Part shown: piece after piece, positions 22,841 to 35,031 of the stretch
Numbering within the stretch: position 1 is the stretch's first letter
Layout: every line of letters starts with the position of its first letter
The notes under the pieces: model-generated
Told to the model about the DNA's origin: nothing
The model's database searches: none
Seen by the model: only the letters and a program-made list of their open reading frames with translations
Assembly (NCBI RefSeq): GCF_003171515.1
Contig: NC_089394.1
Location: 1,426,001 to 1,490,000, forward strand
Source of the DNA: Pyrenophora tritici-repentis
Lineage: Eukaryota > Ascomycota > Dothideomycetes > Pleosporales > Pleosporaceae
Direction of reading: 5' to 3'
Length of the DNA stretch: 64,000 nucleotides
Translations under genes and position numbers: made by a program

Positions 22841-23137
22841 CAACGTACACTAATATTGTGGTTTAACGGTAAGCGTTAGGTAGACTTTACAGCATAACGT
22901 AGATAACTCACCGCGACACAGGACCTACTAAGGGTAATCTTTTTTGATAACATCCCTACCGTCAGAGTTCACATGTGTAGGCGGCCTGCTAGAGCTAAGC
23001 CACAGTCCTGGTTGCCGCTAGTAATAGATTACGCGGCGATGATTACATCAGACGTGCGAGGCCGCCAAGCGCAAGCCGAGGTACTAATTACCAGAGCAGT
23101 CTTGAATGAACATAGGCGTTGCGGCGGCGACAAGGCT

Positions 23138-23487
23138 TAATATAACTTACTGCGCCGTAATAAGGCTCCTAGAACATAATAGTACTATTTCGTAAGTATT
23201 ATCGGCGCGAGGAGCTTCTAAGAAGCGCTGTAGCAAAGCGACACTGTTATACACAAAAAGAAGACTGCTTGTAACTTTTGCACGGAGGCGGTAATAGCAA
23301 CGTAATTTTCAGATAGAAGGAGCAGGTGACGTCTGCGATTAGCCCTAGTACATAGTTAATACGCAATTATAGCCACTATTAACGTGTGCGGGGAAAGCGA
23401 TCTGTTGAAAGTCAAAGTACCCCTCATTTGTCCCAGCACGGAGGGTGTCCCAGCACGGAGGGTGTGCCAGCACTCAGGGAGGGACGT
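23138..23487 (-). repeat. Right inverted-repeat arm flanking the NACHT-WD40 gene
   Basis: Reverse complement of the arm at 17743-18072, ending GGGACGT at 23487 followed by TA. The CCAGCACGGAGGGTGT block is duplicated here and single in the left arm. Arms have diverged by substitutions and small indels, so the arrangement is not recent. Confidence 0.7.
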
Positions 23488-23769
23488 TAATTAGGACTTT
23501 AATAGAGCCAAGCTTACTCAGCATAACCCCCGTCTCTTCCTCTAGGGTAAGGTATTGCTGGTGCTGGTACTCAAACAGTGATGCAGGCAAACAAACCCTG
23601 TTGCGGAGCAAAATATCAACCTTCTTCTCTCTTGAATAGAAGCTATTTTTGTCGAAGCCCGGCAAGGGCCTAGCGCCTTCACAGGTATCCAACAGATGAC
23701 TCAGCCTCTCCCGTGCTCTGATTGGCCAGGCACTGATTAGTCAGCTGCTCTGTGCGCTCACATGTAGAT

Positions 23770-24780
23770 ATTGTCACTCCACAATGTAGCTACAATACAA
23801 CAGCTTACACACATTTTCTCCACCTCCATCAATTTTAACCGTCCCAAGCCAAGTAGTGTGGTCTCGCGATGTGCTCCCTACTTTAAGCGCAACAAGATGA
23901 GCGGATCTCGGCAGAAGGTTCTTCCGAAGCCTTCTGGGCCCCGTGCCCGCGATGCTGCAGCGCTTAGCTGTGCCTGCCTTGTGCAGCTGAGGATGGATTG
24001 CAGCGCCTCTCCTAGCCTGAGAGCGGCCTCGTTGCTCGGTCAACCTACAACAGTACGAACCCCAATCTACCCGCATACTTAGATATCGAACATCCCTGCC
24101 GCCTCCAATGATACTCGAGACTCATGTGCACGAAGCGGCCCATTCCCGTCGCTACTGCAGCATCTTGAGAGGCTTACTGCCAGAGTCTGCAACAATCAAC
24201 CGATGGGCAGATTGATTACCGGATTAGGCATCAAAAGATCACTTTCTGGTTCGTGACAGTCCTAATCTGGTAATCAATCTGCCTATCCATTGATTGTTGC
24301 AGACTCTGCTTACTGCCCTCACGCAAGCTTCATTGGCCCAGGAGAATGCTGGCAATTGATTAGTCCTGCTAATTTAACTTTTCGAGTTGCCGGAGAAGAC
24401 GTTTGGCAGCCTCTATTAGCGCATCGATGGATTCGTCTTTGAAAGGACGTTGCGCTGCCATTGCAAAACAGGACACGTGAAGCTCAGTATCGGGTACTGC
24501 AGCATACGAAGACGTAAACGCGAACGCGACTTCAACGCACAGGCCCTAAGGGTTGACAAAGCCTTTGTGATCTGTGCGCGAGCTCGGCATTTGTTCTTGC
24601 CGATTTGCTCACGTGCCAAATTGAAAGATCAACGTCTACGGATGATATATCAAGTGCGCTGCGATAAGGCAGAAGGCATTTTTCTCTGGGTACTGCTTGT
24701 GTGAAAAGAGCTGCGGAGCGTTCTGCTACACCGCATGCGAGAGGTGATGCAGACACTGCCGCCTAGGCTACGGTAGACTC
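23770..24780 (+). pseudogene. Relic of a second NACHT-family gene
   Basis: The 5' part (23948-24045) repeats the leader of the intact NACHT-WD40 gene. Near 24600-24700 the plus frame reads KAEGIFLWVLLV, a phrase typical of the region following the NACHT domain in fungal STAND proteins. After a stop it continues with LRSVLLHRMREVMQTLPPRL, also fitting that region. The NACHT core is missing, and a MITE is inserted at 24182-24308. It is a truncated, non-functional remnant. Confidence 0.6.
24182..24308. mobile_element. 127-bp hAT-type MITE (CAGAGTCTGCAAC ends)
   Basis: Imperfect inverted arms of about 47 bp begin CAGAGTCTGCAACAATCAA and end in the complement. A perfect 8-bp duplication, CTTACTGC, occurs at 24174-24181 and 24309-24316. 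Its termini match the family members at 35831, 41940 and 44162 at the CCGCAACAATCAAT core. Confidence 0.9.
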
Positions 24781-25309
24781 GGCTATGGAATATCTAGAGA
24801 GCCCATAGGAATCACCACGTGCAATCAGCTAGGTATACATAGCATCTCTGCTATTGTCAAAGTTTAAGTGGTTAATAGGGTAGGCTAGTGAGCTCAATAT
24901 CACGCATCATAAGCTAACGAAAGCTAAGATACCTTTTATAACGTCTTGAAGACATATTTTCCTATTAATAGACTAGATAAATCTATAAATGTTCTCTATT
25001 GACAAAATTCGCAGTCGTAACCTACATTAGCAGGTTACAAGCGGGTTGCTTCAAAGCTTACTGCTGCCAAGCAAAAACGTAAGAACTCAAGCATCGAGTA
25101 AAGTATAGCGCAATGTCCCTCCGATGCTGCAATGCTACCACCTTCTACAAGACAGCTTCGCTCTTAGGCAGGCAGATGTTGCATGTTCCCCGAAAAAACG
25201 AAACAGTATAATTAGTGTGAGACTCCTATCTCCATAGAGACTGGGGTTAAGGTATTAAAACGGTGCTTAGCTTCGTCGTAGCTTATCCACCGATCGAACT
25301 AGACATATG
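24781..25309. other. AT-rich intergenic stretch
   Basis: No gene or repeat was recognised between the NACHT relic and the Est1-type gene. Confidence 0.4.
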
Positions 25310-27444
25310 TTAGACGAGCCAGCGTAGAAGAAATAAATAGGAAGGACTTGCCTTTGCAATTCGATATCCTAGTCTCAAAACCCTCTCGACGCGATTCGTT
25401 GCTGTACTTGCAAGTTCTAGATACCGCTCCTCTTCATCGTGCTTCCTCTCGAACCACTTCTCCGGGAAATGTTGTGCCCAGATCTGGCCTCGGATGTGGT
25501 AGTCCTCTGGCAGCGGCAACTTGTCGTCCCTCTTGCCCTCGCGGGAGAATAAGTCAGTAGCCAGCAACGTATTAATGTCTTGTTTTTCGTTTTTTGACTG
25601 ACTAAGTCGTATCGTAGTCTTGATGAGCGCATTCAGGAAAGCAACGAGTTCGGTCCAGGGAGCGTCGGCAATGAGAGAAGAAATGTGTTTACTGGAAGCA
25701 ACGTTGAAAAGGAATGCGAGCATGACATGTACGTGAGGAAGGACGTTCTCGCCGCGACGGCGGAAAACGAGGGCGGATGTCTCGTTGGTGAGGAGTTTGG
25801 CGTTCTTGTAATGGCAATTATCACTTTTCATCTTATCAATCTCTTTTTTCCAAGCTTCAGCCGTTTCTGGAATTTTGACTTCTTCTTTTTCCTTTGACTT
25901 TTCCTGTTCGTCCGAGGGAGCTTCCGCAATTACAGCGTTCTCACACGTAGGTTGCGGAGTTGGTGGGTACAGCTGTTGGAGAAAGGCGTGTCGAATGAGG
26001 TTTTTGTCCTCTCCATAATAGAACCATCCCGCTATGTTGGCCACGGCGACGTGGACCCCTAGGTCCTTCCACTCTGAAGTTATGTGACCGGAGTATATGT
26101 CCAACTTCTCAAAGAATTTTTCCTTAGGTGCTGAAAACTTGGCAGTGGGCTTGTTGATGCCAAATGAGTCTTCCTTGATGGAACTATGGTTAAACTGGGA
26201 GGCATGCGCCAAGACAAAGACCTCCTCTTTTGAAAGATCGTCTAGGGGAGTGTGCTGCGCCTTCTTAACGATTGGATCTAGTAGTTCCTTCATCGATTCA
26301 CGGGCTCTCTGGAACGGCTTGACAGAAGCCAAAGACCGGGAGTGGTAGTACATCTGGAGTAACACACGTGGTCGTGCGAGAATAGCCAGATGATGGTACA
26401 ACCGCCCTACAGTGGGGTTCTTGTCGGCAGCCTTGACGTACCAGGAGCGTGCTACTCCGATCCACATGTCGCGATCGGAGACATCTTTCTCGATAGTTAT
26501 GCGGTAATACCCAATGTTCCCAAGGCATTCCATCCACATATCCTCAAATGCGGGAACCGTCTCGTATAAAAGCGCTACCATCTGGTACGCTAGATGGATG
26601 AAAGCCAGCATATAATCCATGCTCTCAGGCAGACGTCTTCGAAGTAGCTGTAAGAAAGTGTATATGCCATGGCACCACATACGCGCCGGCATCGAGTACT
26701 CACCCGCAAGACGACGTAACGCAGGCGACGAGGAAGGGTGCTGACTGGCTAAAAAGAAATCGTGGTGCTCGTGTAATAGAGTACGGTGAAGAGCAATCAA
26801 AGCGTTCCAATGATCGGAAGCAAGATTAGTCCTAGCTTCAACCTCCTGCGCGGCGGCAGCAGCTTGAGCATGGTCGACATTCCTACACTTTTCCTCAACC
26901 ATCGTTAAGCCCCAGTAAATCGATTTTACCTCGGAATAAAGCTCTTCGTTTGAGATAGGTTTGCTGTCAGGCTGTAAAATCAAGTTGGGATACCGAGGAT
27001 CACTATGTGGAGGAGGAATGACACCTGATTGGCGTTGGGACTGTTGAGGCTCAGAAGACTGAGGCTGCGGAGATGAAGGTTTCTTTTGCGAATCGAAAGT
27101 GGGACCTCCGATGTCAGACCCGGATCGATCTCCTGCCGTTGCAACGGACGAATGATTAGATATTCTAACGTCGTTAGAAACTGGACTAGCATGCACATGC
27201 ATGCTGAAGTAGGTCTATCTCACCTAAACCTTTTCGACACTTCCCGAAGTTTAGCACGTGATTGCCGTGTGTTCAGACCTCCAAAGTCCGAGCGATGCTT
27301 GGTTTTTGCATGATTAAGTAACTGTTCTAATTTTTGAAATATCCATCCGCTATGGTCCGGGTACGGGCAGGAGTGTAGCTTTTGGTCTTTCTGCTTCTCC
27401 AGAGCCTTACCGAATGGCGATTGAAGCGGATTTCCAGTGGCCAT
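25310..27444 (-). CDS. Est1/SMG-type DNA/RNA-binding domain protein (691 aa)
   Basis: Two exons, 27444-27224 and 27164-25310, are joined in phase by a 59-nt intron (GTGAGA donor, TCTAAC branch, TTAG acceptor). The N-terminal exon carries a CPYPDHSGW...HAKTKH stretch resembling a degenerate zinc-finger. After a Pro/Gln/Ser-rich linker, roughly residues 160-400 form a helical, TPR-like region. It includes WNALIALHRTLLHEHHDFFL, then YSMPARMWCHGIYTFLQLLR and RLYHHLAILARP, the pattern of the Est1-type DNA/RNA-binding domain. That domain occurs in telomerase-associated Est1 and in SMG5-7 decay factors, and is expanded in filamentous fungi in genes of unknown role. The C-terminal part is charged and less conserved in look. 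It is probably not the orthologous telomerase subunit. Confidence 0.7.
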
Positions 27445-29622
27445 GACTGAACACCTGAACGTAGCCTTCTGTTCCGTCTCTAGGTGCTTTTATATGTGTG
27501 ACGTTCAAGAGATCTAAGAGAGAGGCGCATTAGCCGCCTGAATTACGTATGGTAGTCGTCTCATAGTAGGGCTTCTGGATGTTACGTGACGGCGACCTTT
27601 CAAACTGGCAACACTTACCGAAAATCGTTAATCCGCACTGTCTTAGAAAACGACACGTCTTTGTATCTAGAAATTATTTCTAGATTGTAGTTGGGTGATG
27701 TAGGTTCGGGATTCGCTCGACGTTGGCGTAGACTGAACTTTAGAGGCCACAAAAACAGCAGTGTACGATTGTATAGGCAAAGGATTCGAAATTAACAACA
27801 CGGTCTGGAAAGATACATATCGGCCTAGCCTAGCTTTTATAAGCCCCCGTTGTTCGCAATCGTGCGGCAACGAAATTAGGCAACAAGGCAATCGTTGAGC
27901 GAAGTGCAAGGGCCGGCCCCACAGCGTATGCTTAAGCGCCGTGAAGGACTCTTGTGGAGCAACGATAATTTAGACAGGAGGTCCGGAATTCATGTTACTG
28001 TTTCCTGCTTACGATTGGCCATCCTAGCCGCACCTCTGCGTTTGTTCGCGAAACCTATCGGCTTTAGGTTCTATTACTTCCCATCTGTGACTAACAGTCA
28101 CTGTCTTTGCTCTATCTATCGCATATCTTTACCCGTGCTTTCGTCATATTAATCACCACATGACTTGTAAAAAACCTTTGAACCATGTTGTATTGGCGTT
28201 TGCTTCTACGCGCTCAGTTTTGCACGGGCAGTCCTCCATCACCCTTGCAGGGTTCCAGCCTCGCTGAATCCTGGTGCCGTTTGGCCCGAGCACAGTGTAG
28301 GGGTAGGTGTTGTTACAGGCTCAGCTGAAGATGACATAACAGCACGGTTGCTGTTAAGCCTAGCCTCAGTATATCGATTCTTGCGCGTGGCACCGGCTCC
28401 ATGCCGTCCCACAGAGGTGTCACTTCGCATTGTTAAGCCATGAGAGCCCATTGACTCCTTATCGACAGATACAGGTAGAAGACCCTGAAGCGAGCAGAGG
28501 CTACATGCTACCTTAACCTGTTCTGCGTTGGCATAGAGTATGCGCACTGTTTTACAGTAGTAGATTCACGTTCGCTACTACTACTCGGTGATAATCGAGC
28601 CTTTCCTCAAACGGAGTGTGCAGCATCCGTATTTGCACGCGTCATCATGCCAGAAGCTGAGACTCCTAATAAGCTATTGGCTGCGCCAGGCATCAGAAGT
28701 GGACAGTAAGACGAGCAGGCAAACAGGCAAGCGAACCTTTCGACGTAACGCTGATCCACATAACTTGCCTCTTCGTCGAATCTCAATAGGCGTTGCTGAT
28801 ACCTTCCCCGTTCTTTGATACGCGTGTCCAACACCCAGAAGTCAGTCCAGTTCGTGATCCCCCTTGCCCATGGCACACGGGCTGAAAGCGCCACAAGGCA
28901 GAATGTTGAGGAGGAATTCATAACATGCCTTGAGCTCCTGGACCAGAACGTCGTAGACGATGCACCAGCGTAGAACTCACCAGCAATGTGCACACCCCAA
29001 TTATCAACTTGCTCTAGGCTAGCCAGGAACTAAATGAGGCCCTTCTTACTCATGGACTGAAATAGGACGAAGATGCGAAGAGGGCGGTCACAGAGGACGT
29101 CGTCGCCATAGCTGAGGTGAATGTGGGCACATCATCGCCATTCTCCGCCGTACTAATAAGCATCACGCTCTTGGTGTTGTAGGTAATAGGGAGAGTGCAC
29201 GCTGGATTAGCGAAGAAGAATCTGCCGGTGATGTGCCTTTAATCGTCGTCGACGTCTACGTCGGGCAAGGCACCATATAGATGGCGCTGCATTATTTTAA
29301 GCCTACCTATGCTCAGCCTCGATTATTTCCTATAAACTCTTTGCAACTCCCCTCACCTGTCTTGTATTTCTTATCCATTCCTCACGCCAACGTAAAAGCT
29401 CAACGTGGTACAGTAGGAGAAATTCAGCGTGTATAGAAAGCGTCGCAATAGCGAGGTAATGCCACTCCATGTTTATAAACAACATAATGCTAACAAGACG
29501 TAGCTCTAAGGTCGAGTTGAAAAAGTAAAGCGCATCTATTTGACCACCTTCCCTGATCCTCTATCGCCCTCCGACGAGGGTTACACAGATGCGTGTGGTT
29601 ACACACTTTCCAGTTCTACATG
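27445..29622. other. 2.2-kb stretch with no supported gene
   Basis: Contains several 60-130 codon ORFs on both strands (for example minus 28607-28993 and 28239-28547) but none with recognisable motifs or canonical splice partners I could join. Short pyrimidine-rich leader-like stretches occur near 27450 (the promoter side of the Est1-type gene). Confidence 0.35.
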
Positions 29623-30562
29623 CTATTCCACAATGTACTTCCTGCCCTCTGTATCTTGTACCACGAACTCGTCTCCGCTCATGCCAATTAGCCTCATGTA
29701 GGCGCCTGAATTTAGCTTTACCTGCTTTCCAATTAAGCTGACCAAGAAAATCTGTCGTTGTGTGTTGCCAGCATCGAGGTGACCATGTATATTTGCAGCC
29801 CATTCTGAGATCTCGTGCAACGCAGCCTCCTCTTCAGTAGCGCCGTGGCCATTGTGACCGTCGATACGATCAGTCAACCAGCTAATAAGAGCCCACAATG
29901 TCATGGAAGACTCAGGTAGTTGAATCTTGCTCGACAACGGGACCCTGAGATATACCACAGCCGCCAATCCACCCCATTTAATCTCAGTAGCAAAGGAACG
30001 ACCTGGTATTTGCCTCCTCGGCGTTACTTCTGGTGCACATTTCTGAGGTTTCGGGGCCCTTACTTTTGCGTGAAACACTGGGATGTCGTAGGGCCAGCAT
30101 GTTGTCCCAGTGGATATGGTATCTGTCACGGTTTGGTGATGGGACGATGCCTATCTGAGACTAGCGCTGTTTATGGTCACTCACCTACATAAACTTTCCA
30201 TAGCTTCTACAATAGAACCTGAGTCAATCCTCAACTTCTTCCCTATGCGTACGGTTCACTCACTCCAACAGTATCTTATCGTTGTTTCTCTAATTTCTAG
30301 TCAGGATCGCTAATAGAACTCACACGCGCTCTCTCTTCCCAACGCTGTCTTTACTGACTTGAGGTAGAATCTTCGGAACAGGCCCGCCACTTTTCATCGC
30401 TTGATAGCTTGTCGTTCCTGAGTTGTTCGATACTGAGGACTGGCTTGCTTGCATATCACTAAGATATTGACTGGCAATCTTATCCAGCTCAGAATTGTTG
30501 CGGAGATCTCGAACCTGTTTCCGGAGCTTTGCAAATAAGAAATTGGAATTATTGGGTAACAT
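29623..30562 (-). CDS. Orphan multi-exon gene, structure uncertain
   Basis: A first exon starting at ATG 30562 (MLPNNSNFLFAKLRK) encodes a basic, Ser/Gln-rich segment and ends near GTGAGT at about 30320. A last exon, 30129-29623, encodes about 165 residues with an ordered-looking second half (AAVVYLRVPLSSKIQLPES and an aliphatic C-terminus ending GRKYIVE). The linking intron(s) between 30320 and 30130 could not be resolved in phase, so a small middle exon may exist or the two may be separate genes. No family recognised. Confidence 0.35.
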
Positions 30563-31338
30563 TGTAAGGAGGGTTGTGAGGACGGAGTATTGAGATTGTA
30601 GGCTGATCGATGCGTAGACCACGAGCGGAGTTTATGCCATCTATCAAGAAGCCGCTACAGAGATGGGTTATCGAATCGGGGAGTTGCAAGAGGCGAGGTC
30701 TAGCTCAGTATAGAAGGATAGCACAAGGATTAACAGAACTGCACACAACGTGCACGCATGTGGAGATGTTGAGGCGGCCTACATGTCTGCAGCATCGAAC
30801 AAGGTATACCCTGACGCCACAAGCAGTAAGCAGGGATTTCAAGCCGTCATGATTAATGAATCGCTACTGAGTACTTGTTCGGTGACTGCAGTACAGGCCA
30901 CTTGGAGCAGGGCGAAGAATTTGGGGTAACCCCGCTGCTCAAAAGTGCCTCGTGCCGACGGCATGCGCGTTGGTCCCACGGGAGAGGCCTACATACGCGA
31001 TTTCTTGGATATGGACGAAGCGATCGAGTCTGTATGCTGGGCCAGCTTAGAGCCGGGTGCCTCAATGCATAAAACAGGTGCCCCTTGGCGGATTATACTG
31101 TTGTCTCTATCGATGATCCCGAGCTACTAGACCCCTAATCTCTTCATTAGAGCTGGACACGACTCACCACTCGAGAAGCAGCACATTGAGAGATAATTTC
31201 TCATGAAGATGTAATATAAACTAACATATGCACGAAAAAAATGTAGAGCCATAGTTTAAGTAACCATCTCTGGTGTTCGAAGGCTCTAATCCTACCCAAA
31301 AGCCATTCCAGGATGATGCCCTTCAGCAATCCCTCACC
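30563..31338. other. Intergenic stretch, no supported gene
   Basis: A plus-strand frame at 30945-31130 (GEAYIRDFLDMDEAIESVCW) looks protein-like but has no start context, splice partner or known motif, so I do not call it. Confidence 0.3.
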
Positions 31339-31943
31339 CTAGAGTGGGGAGAGGCTGTGTGGAAATTCACAGGGTAAGTTACATTGCCTTGAACGGTACC
31401 ACTCTTCATAAGAGGCCAAATAGGACGACAGGATGGTAGGAGAATACAACGCGCTGTCAATAAGAGCTCGCTGATTTCTAGCAGTTTCTGACGCCTGCAG
31501 CAACTCGACATACACCATCATGTTGTCCAACACCATCTCTTCATCTCGGATAATTTCTTCTGGATCGTAAGACAGCTGTTTAAACCCATAAGCCTTGTTA
31601 AGGGCATCCACTTCTTCGAAAAGCTCTCGAGTGCCAAGATTCCGTGACACGTTCGTCTTCATGTCGATTGTAGCGAGCTGTTCGACCACCGCCTTCCAGG
31701 TATTGGGCATAAAATAGTGGAAGACGAAAAGCAGATTGTGATCTGCCTGTGTCCATTCCTCCGAAAGCTTAGAAGGGGGCTGAGAAGTGGGTTCGAGAGG
31801 GTTCTGTTGGTCTTCACGGCGAGCAGCAGCCTTGCTGTGATCTTGTTAGCACGGTTTATAACACTGTATAATTGTAGATACCTAGTTGTAGCTTTCTCAT
31901 TCGGTCCATACATTCGCTGATAAATTTCAGGGGGATCGAACAT
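31339..31943 (-). CDS. Small orphan protein, two exons (185 aa)
   Basis: Exon 1 (31943-31882, MFDPPEIYQRMYGPNEKATT) and exon 2 (31834-31339) are joined in phase by a 47-nt intron with GTATCT donor, GCTAAC branch and CACAG acceptor. Splicing also brings the frame containing EEWTQADHNLLFVFHYFMPN into line with the downstream frame, which supports the model. The product is a largely helical, soluble-looking protein with a Pro/Ser-rich segment after residue 25. No catalytic motif and no family recognised. Confidence 0.55.
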
Positions 31944-32595
31944 GGCTTAAAGAATTTGTTTTCTTTGTAAGGGCTGGCGATTGTATTAGGAGCTTGAAGT
32001 TAAAGTATTAGGTATAAAGAGGGGTATGAAGGGACCGTTCCCGAAAGATACCTTACGGCACGAATACCCGCATTTGTGCGCATTTGAACCTTGCAAAGCT
32101 CACGGATTCCTGCATATGCATGCCATAATCGATCTTTATGGAGGGAGCGGAGGTTAGTCGGGATGACTGGAATCCTAAATCAGAGCAGACAAGGCTAATC
32201 AAGGCGTATGGGAACGCGGCCACAAAGGCAGTACCGCATCACTAGCCAAGCCATTCACTAAAGCCCGCAGTTGGCGTGCAGTCACATAACCAGGGGTAAC
32301 CCTCCTTATGCAGCAACCTTGTACAACAATCACATAACGATAATCACCTGACAAATGCAAGCGCGGCTGAATTTGAGTTTATTACCGCTACTAGCAAGTC
32401 TACGTCATTGCTACTAGATACAGAGAGCTTATGGTCACGATGTGTTCTTGAAGAAAGAAGCTACTCGTTACATTAAAATTCGAGCCATTAGCTCAGGATG
32501 ATCATACACCAGGAGAACTTGTGCTAGAGAGGAAGCTGCGACCATGTCTGTTCATAGGTCGTCACATTTTCATCTTCTTTCCTCGGATGCTGAAA
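31944..32595. other. Intergenic stretch, no gene seen
   Basis: No ORF, splice pattern or repeat was recognised. Confidence 0.35.
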
Positions 32596-32900
32596 CTAGA
32601 ACTTCTTCATCCCGACAACTATAAGCCCTATGGTGAAGAAACAAACAGCAAGGTACAATAGCCATCTTCCGTCAGGATATGAAAAAATTCCCCAAACCAT
32701 CAAGATCGTACTGATAAGCAAAGCAAATCGGCAGGTGTTGTTCTTTGGGTTGCGGAAGTAGCAGAAAACCGTAGTGCTGAAGTAAAGACTTGATATCGCA
32801 GCGATTGAATCAGGGTCTATTACGGACGCTTGTTAGAAACATACTTGACATTCCAAGAGAGCTTACCCATCATGAATATCTTCATATCGTTGACTACCAT
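32596..32900 (-). CDS. Small three-span membrane protein (84 aa)
   Basis: Found from splice signals. Exon 1 (32900-32867) has the first ATG after a CTCC/CAAC-rich leader. The intron (32866-32817, 50 nt) has GTAAGC donor, TTCTAAC branch and AATAG acceptor. Exon 2 (32816-32596) runs in phase to TAG. The protein has three hydrophobic segments (AAISSLYFSTTVFCYF, FALLISTILMVWGIFSY, LLYLAVCFFTIGLIVVG) with short polar loops, so it should be an integral membrane protein. Family and function unknown. Hydrophobicity and clean splicing are the only support. Confidence 0.5.
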
Positions 32901-33556
32901 GAGGTGTATGGTTCAGGCACAGGTGCGGTTGGAGGTTAAGAGAGAGGAGGGAGTTGGCGGAGACTCAGAAAGTGTCGAAACCTGTGATATGAGATAATTG
33001 GTGAAGATGGTTTGGCAGACATCAAGACATGCCATTCCTAACAGCGCTTTATAGTCTTGTTCCACCAATATCTACCTAGGAAGGAGCTGAAGTCCCGTAA
33101 CCGATCACCAGTGCGAAAACCCAACAACGCAGTGATCGGCTACCTAGAATGAGCTCTTTCGAAGGATGGGCCAGCGTCTAAACAGGGATTGTACAGAGGG
33201 ATCAGCTCGTCTGGTTGGTGTGAGATATCACTTGAACTAGTCTCTTCGTAAGCAATCATGTGTTTGGCAGCTTGAAAGAAAGAAGTAATGCCTTAGGCAC
33301 TGAATGCATGCGTCATCGCAAAGTCTAGCCTCTGGATTGGCGGTGGTGTGAACCCACCAATCGCTGCTAGAGAGCATATTGTGCCCTTAGTCGGCTGGCA
33401 TAGTGTGTTCACATAGTCAGGCCATGCTGTGGAAATCGGATGAATGCATCAGCAACTTTACGTGTGAACCATACTTGCATACGATAACATGGGCAGAACG
33501 CTGAAAAAAGGACACGCCGTGTTGAAGAGAATAGCTTGATGATATTGAAGTACAAT
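32901..33556. other. Intergenic stretch, no gene seen
   Basis: Leader of the small membrane-protein gene followed by about 600 bp without a recognisable gene or repeat. Confidence 0.35.
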
Positions 33557-34952
33557 CTAGAAGTTCAAAATCGAACGGACTTCCGCCTGAAGTATCGGAG
33601 GGCATTGGTTGAGCGGAAGCTCTTTGCCAACTCTGATTTGCAACGAGTCAGGCAGGATGCCATTGTAAACGGGGCCTCGAATAAGAGCGCGCTTCTCTTC
33701 AAAACGTAGCAGTCTATTGTAAGCAGGCTTACCGAGAATGTCTTGTAGTTGCCCCGCAATGCGCTCGTGATTGATAAGCGCGCTAAGACTTACTCTCTTC
33801 AGCAGAGTAATAGTATCTGAATGGGTCAGGACAAGCACTCCACAGCCGTGAACACCTTCGCAAGTCGAGTAAAAGCAGTTGACAGCTACAACTCCAGTAA
33901 CACTTTCAAGAAGAAACGTGTCCGTAGCCTCTGCTGAGTTCAAAGATGGTCCGTATATTGCGGAGTGGTCTTGCGTGAACGTCTGAACGGAACCAATATA
34001 CATGTGTGTAGGCATATCTGCTGTAGGTTTTCGATATCCCATGTCTCTGTTCGAGTCGCTCTTTTCGACCTTCAATCGATGGCCGTTATCTGCAATGATA
34101 GCCTCCGTCGATGGACACGAAGAATTTGGTCGCAAGTCTGGCGTGCTAGGACAGGTCGAAGTAGTCCAGCGATTAGACTTTCTATGTGTCGGAATACACG
34201 AGGAGAAATATGATTGCAGCCATTTCAGTACAATCTTGTAGCTGGACAGTATCGAATCGGTTCCTGCATTTGGCGATCGATGCTCCGGGGCCTTCGCTAT
34301 GATAATATCCTGAACCGGTCTACAACATCTCTCATCGAACTTCTTAATCTTCTTAACTGTATCTTCGTATTCTTCTGTACGACTGAATTCCATTTGGAAA
34401 AAATCATCCACAGTAAAGGTCTTGACCTCATCCACTTGTCGTATCGTAGAGTCAAGCCCCATGGGTTGCGACACATCGACCTGTACATAGTGTGTACCGT
34501 TCCCGCACCAAACACCACGACAGTTCCTGACGTATGGTTTTGGGACAGCCTCATGCTTCAAGTCGTTATGAGTATTTTCCTTGGTGTCGCCTGACGCACA
34601 ATTTTGATTTCCACTCGGTTCTTCGTGCAGAGTTGGAACAGCAGACGACGCATCGACATTACATCCTTGTTCGTGGAACATGCACGGTTCCGGGCAGAGG
34701 TGAGACCTGTTGCATTTTTTACATCGATAAAATCCATCCGCTTTGATACGTCAGTTTCCAGAACCGCTAGCACCGCGAAGCTAGGTTGAAAGAATGACTT
34801 ACGGTCAGGGCTAAGGATCAATCTTTCTTTGTGTAGCTTCGTATGTGCAGGATCGGGCTGGAAGGTTAGTCTCTTTCTTGCTCTACAAAGCTTGGGTCGG
34901 AAAATCACGATAAGCCACATACCTGAGACCCAGCTGCAGAATTTTGGACCAT
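33557..34952 (-). CDS. Orphan protein with Cys/His-rich N-terminal motif (422 aa)
   Basis: Three exons join in phase: 34952-34923, 34857-34803 and 34740-33557. Introns are 65 and 62 nt (GTATGT...GACTAAC...CCAG and GTAAGT...ACTGAC...AAAG). The third exon begins with a Cys/His cluster (YRCKKCNRSHLCPEPCMFH) that could bind zinc. A charged segment follows, then a Ser/Thr/Pro-rich middle, and a C-terminal part with alternating hydrophobics (VTGVVAVNCFYSTCEGVHG and a repeated Leu/Arg pattern). No known domain was recognised. Its 5' leader shares about 56 bp with that of the gene starting at 37544, hinting at common regulation or origin. Confidence 0.5.
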
Positions 34953-34975
34953 TTTGCCAGCAGATCGGGTTCGAA

Positions 34976-35031
34976 AGAAGGCAACCGGTGAAGGACGCAA
35001 GGGCGGTGAGGCAACGAACTGAAGGACGTCC
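34976..35031 (-). promoter_or_regulatory. Conserved 5' leader block shared by two genes
   Basis: Located 24 bp upstream of the ATG at 34952. It shares a core of GAAGGCAACCGGTGAAGGAC and most of the next 30 bp with 37563-37619, which sits about 20 bp upstream of the ATG at 37544 in the same orientation. It could be a promoter or 5' untranslated element, or residue of segmental duplication. Confidence 0.5.

Noticed and set aside
30945..31130. Plus-strand 61-codon frame (GEAYIRDFLDMDEAIESVCW)
   Set aside because: Protein-like wording but too short, no known motif and no joinable exon.
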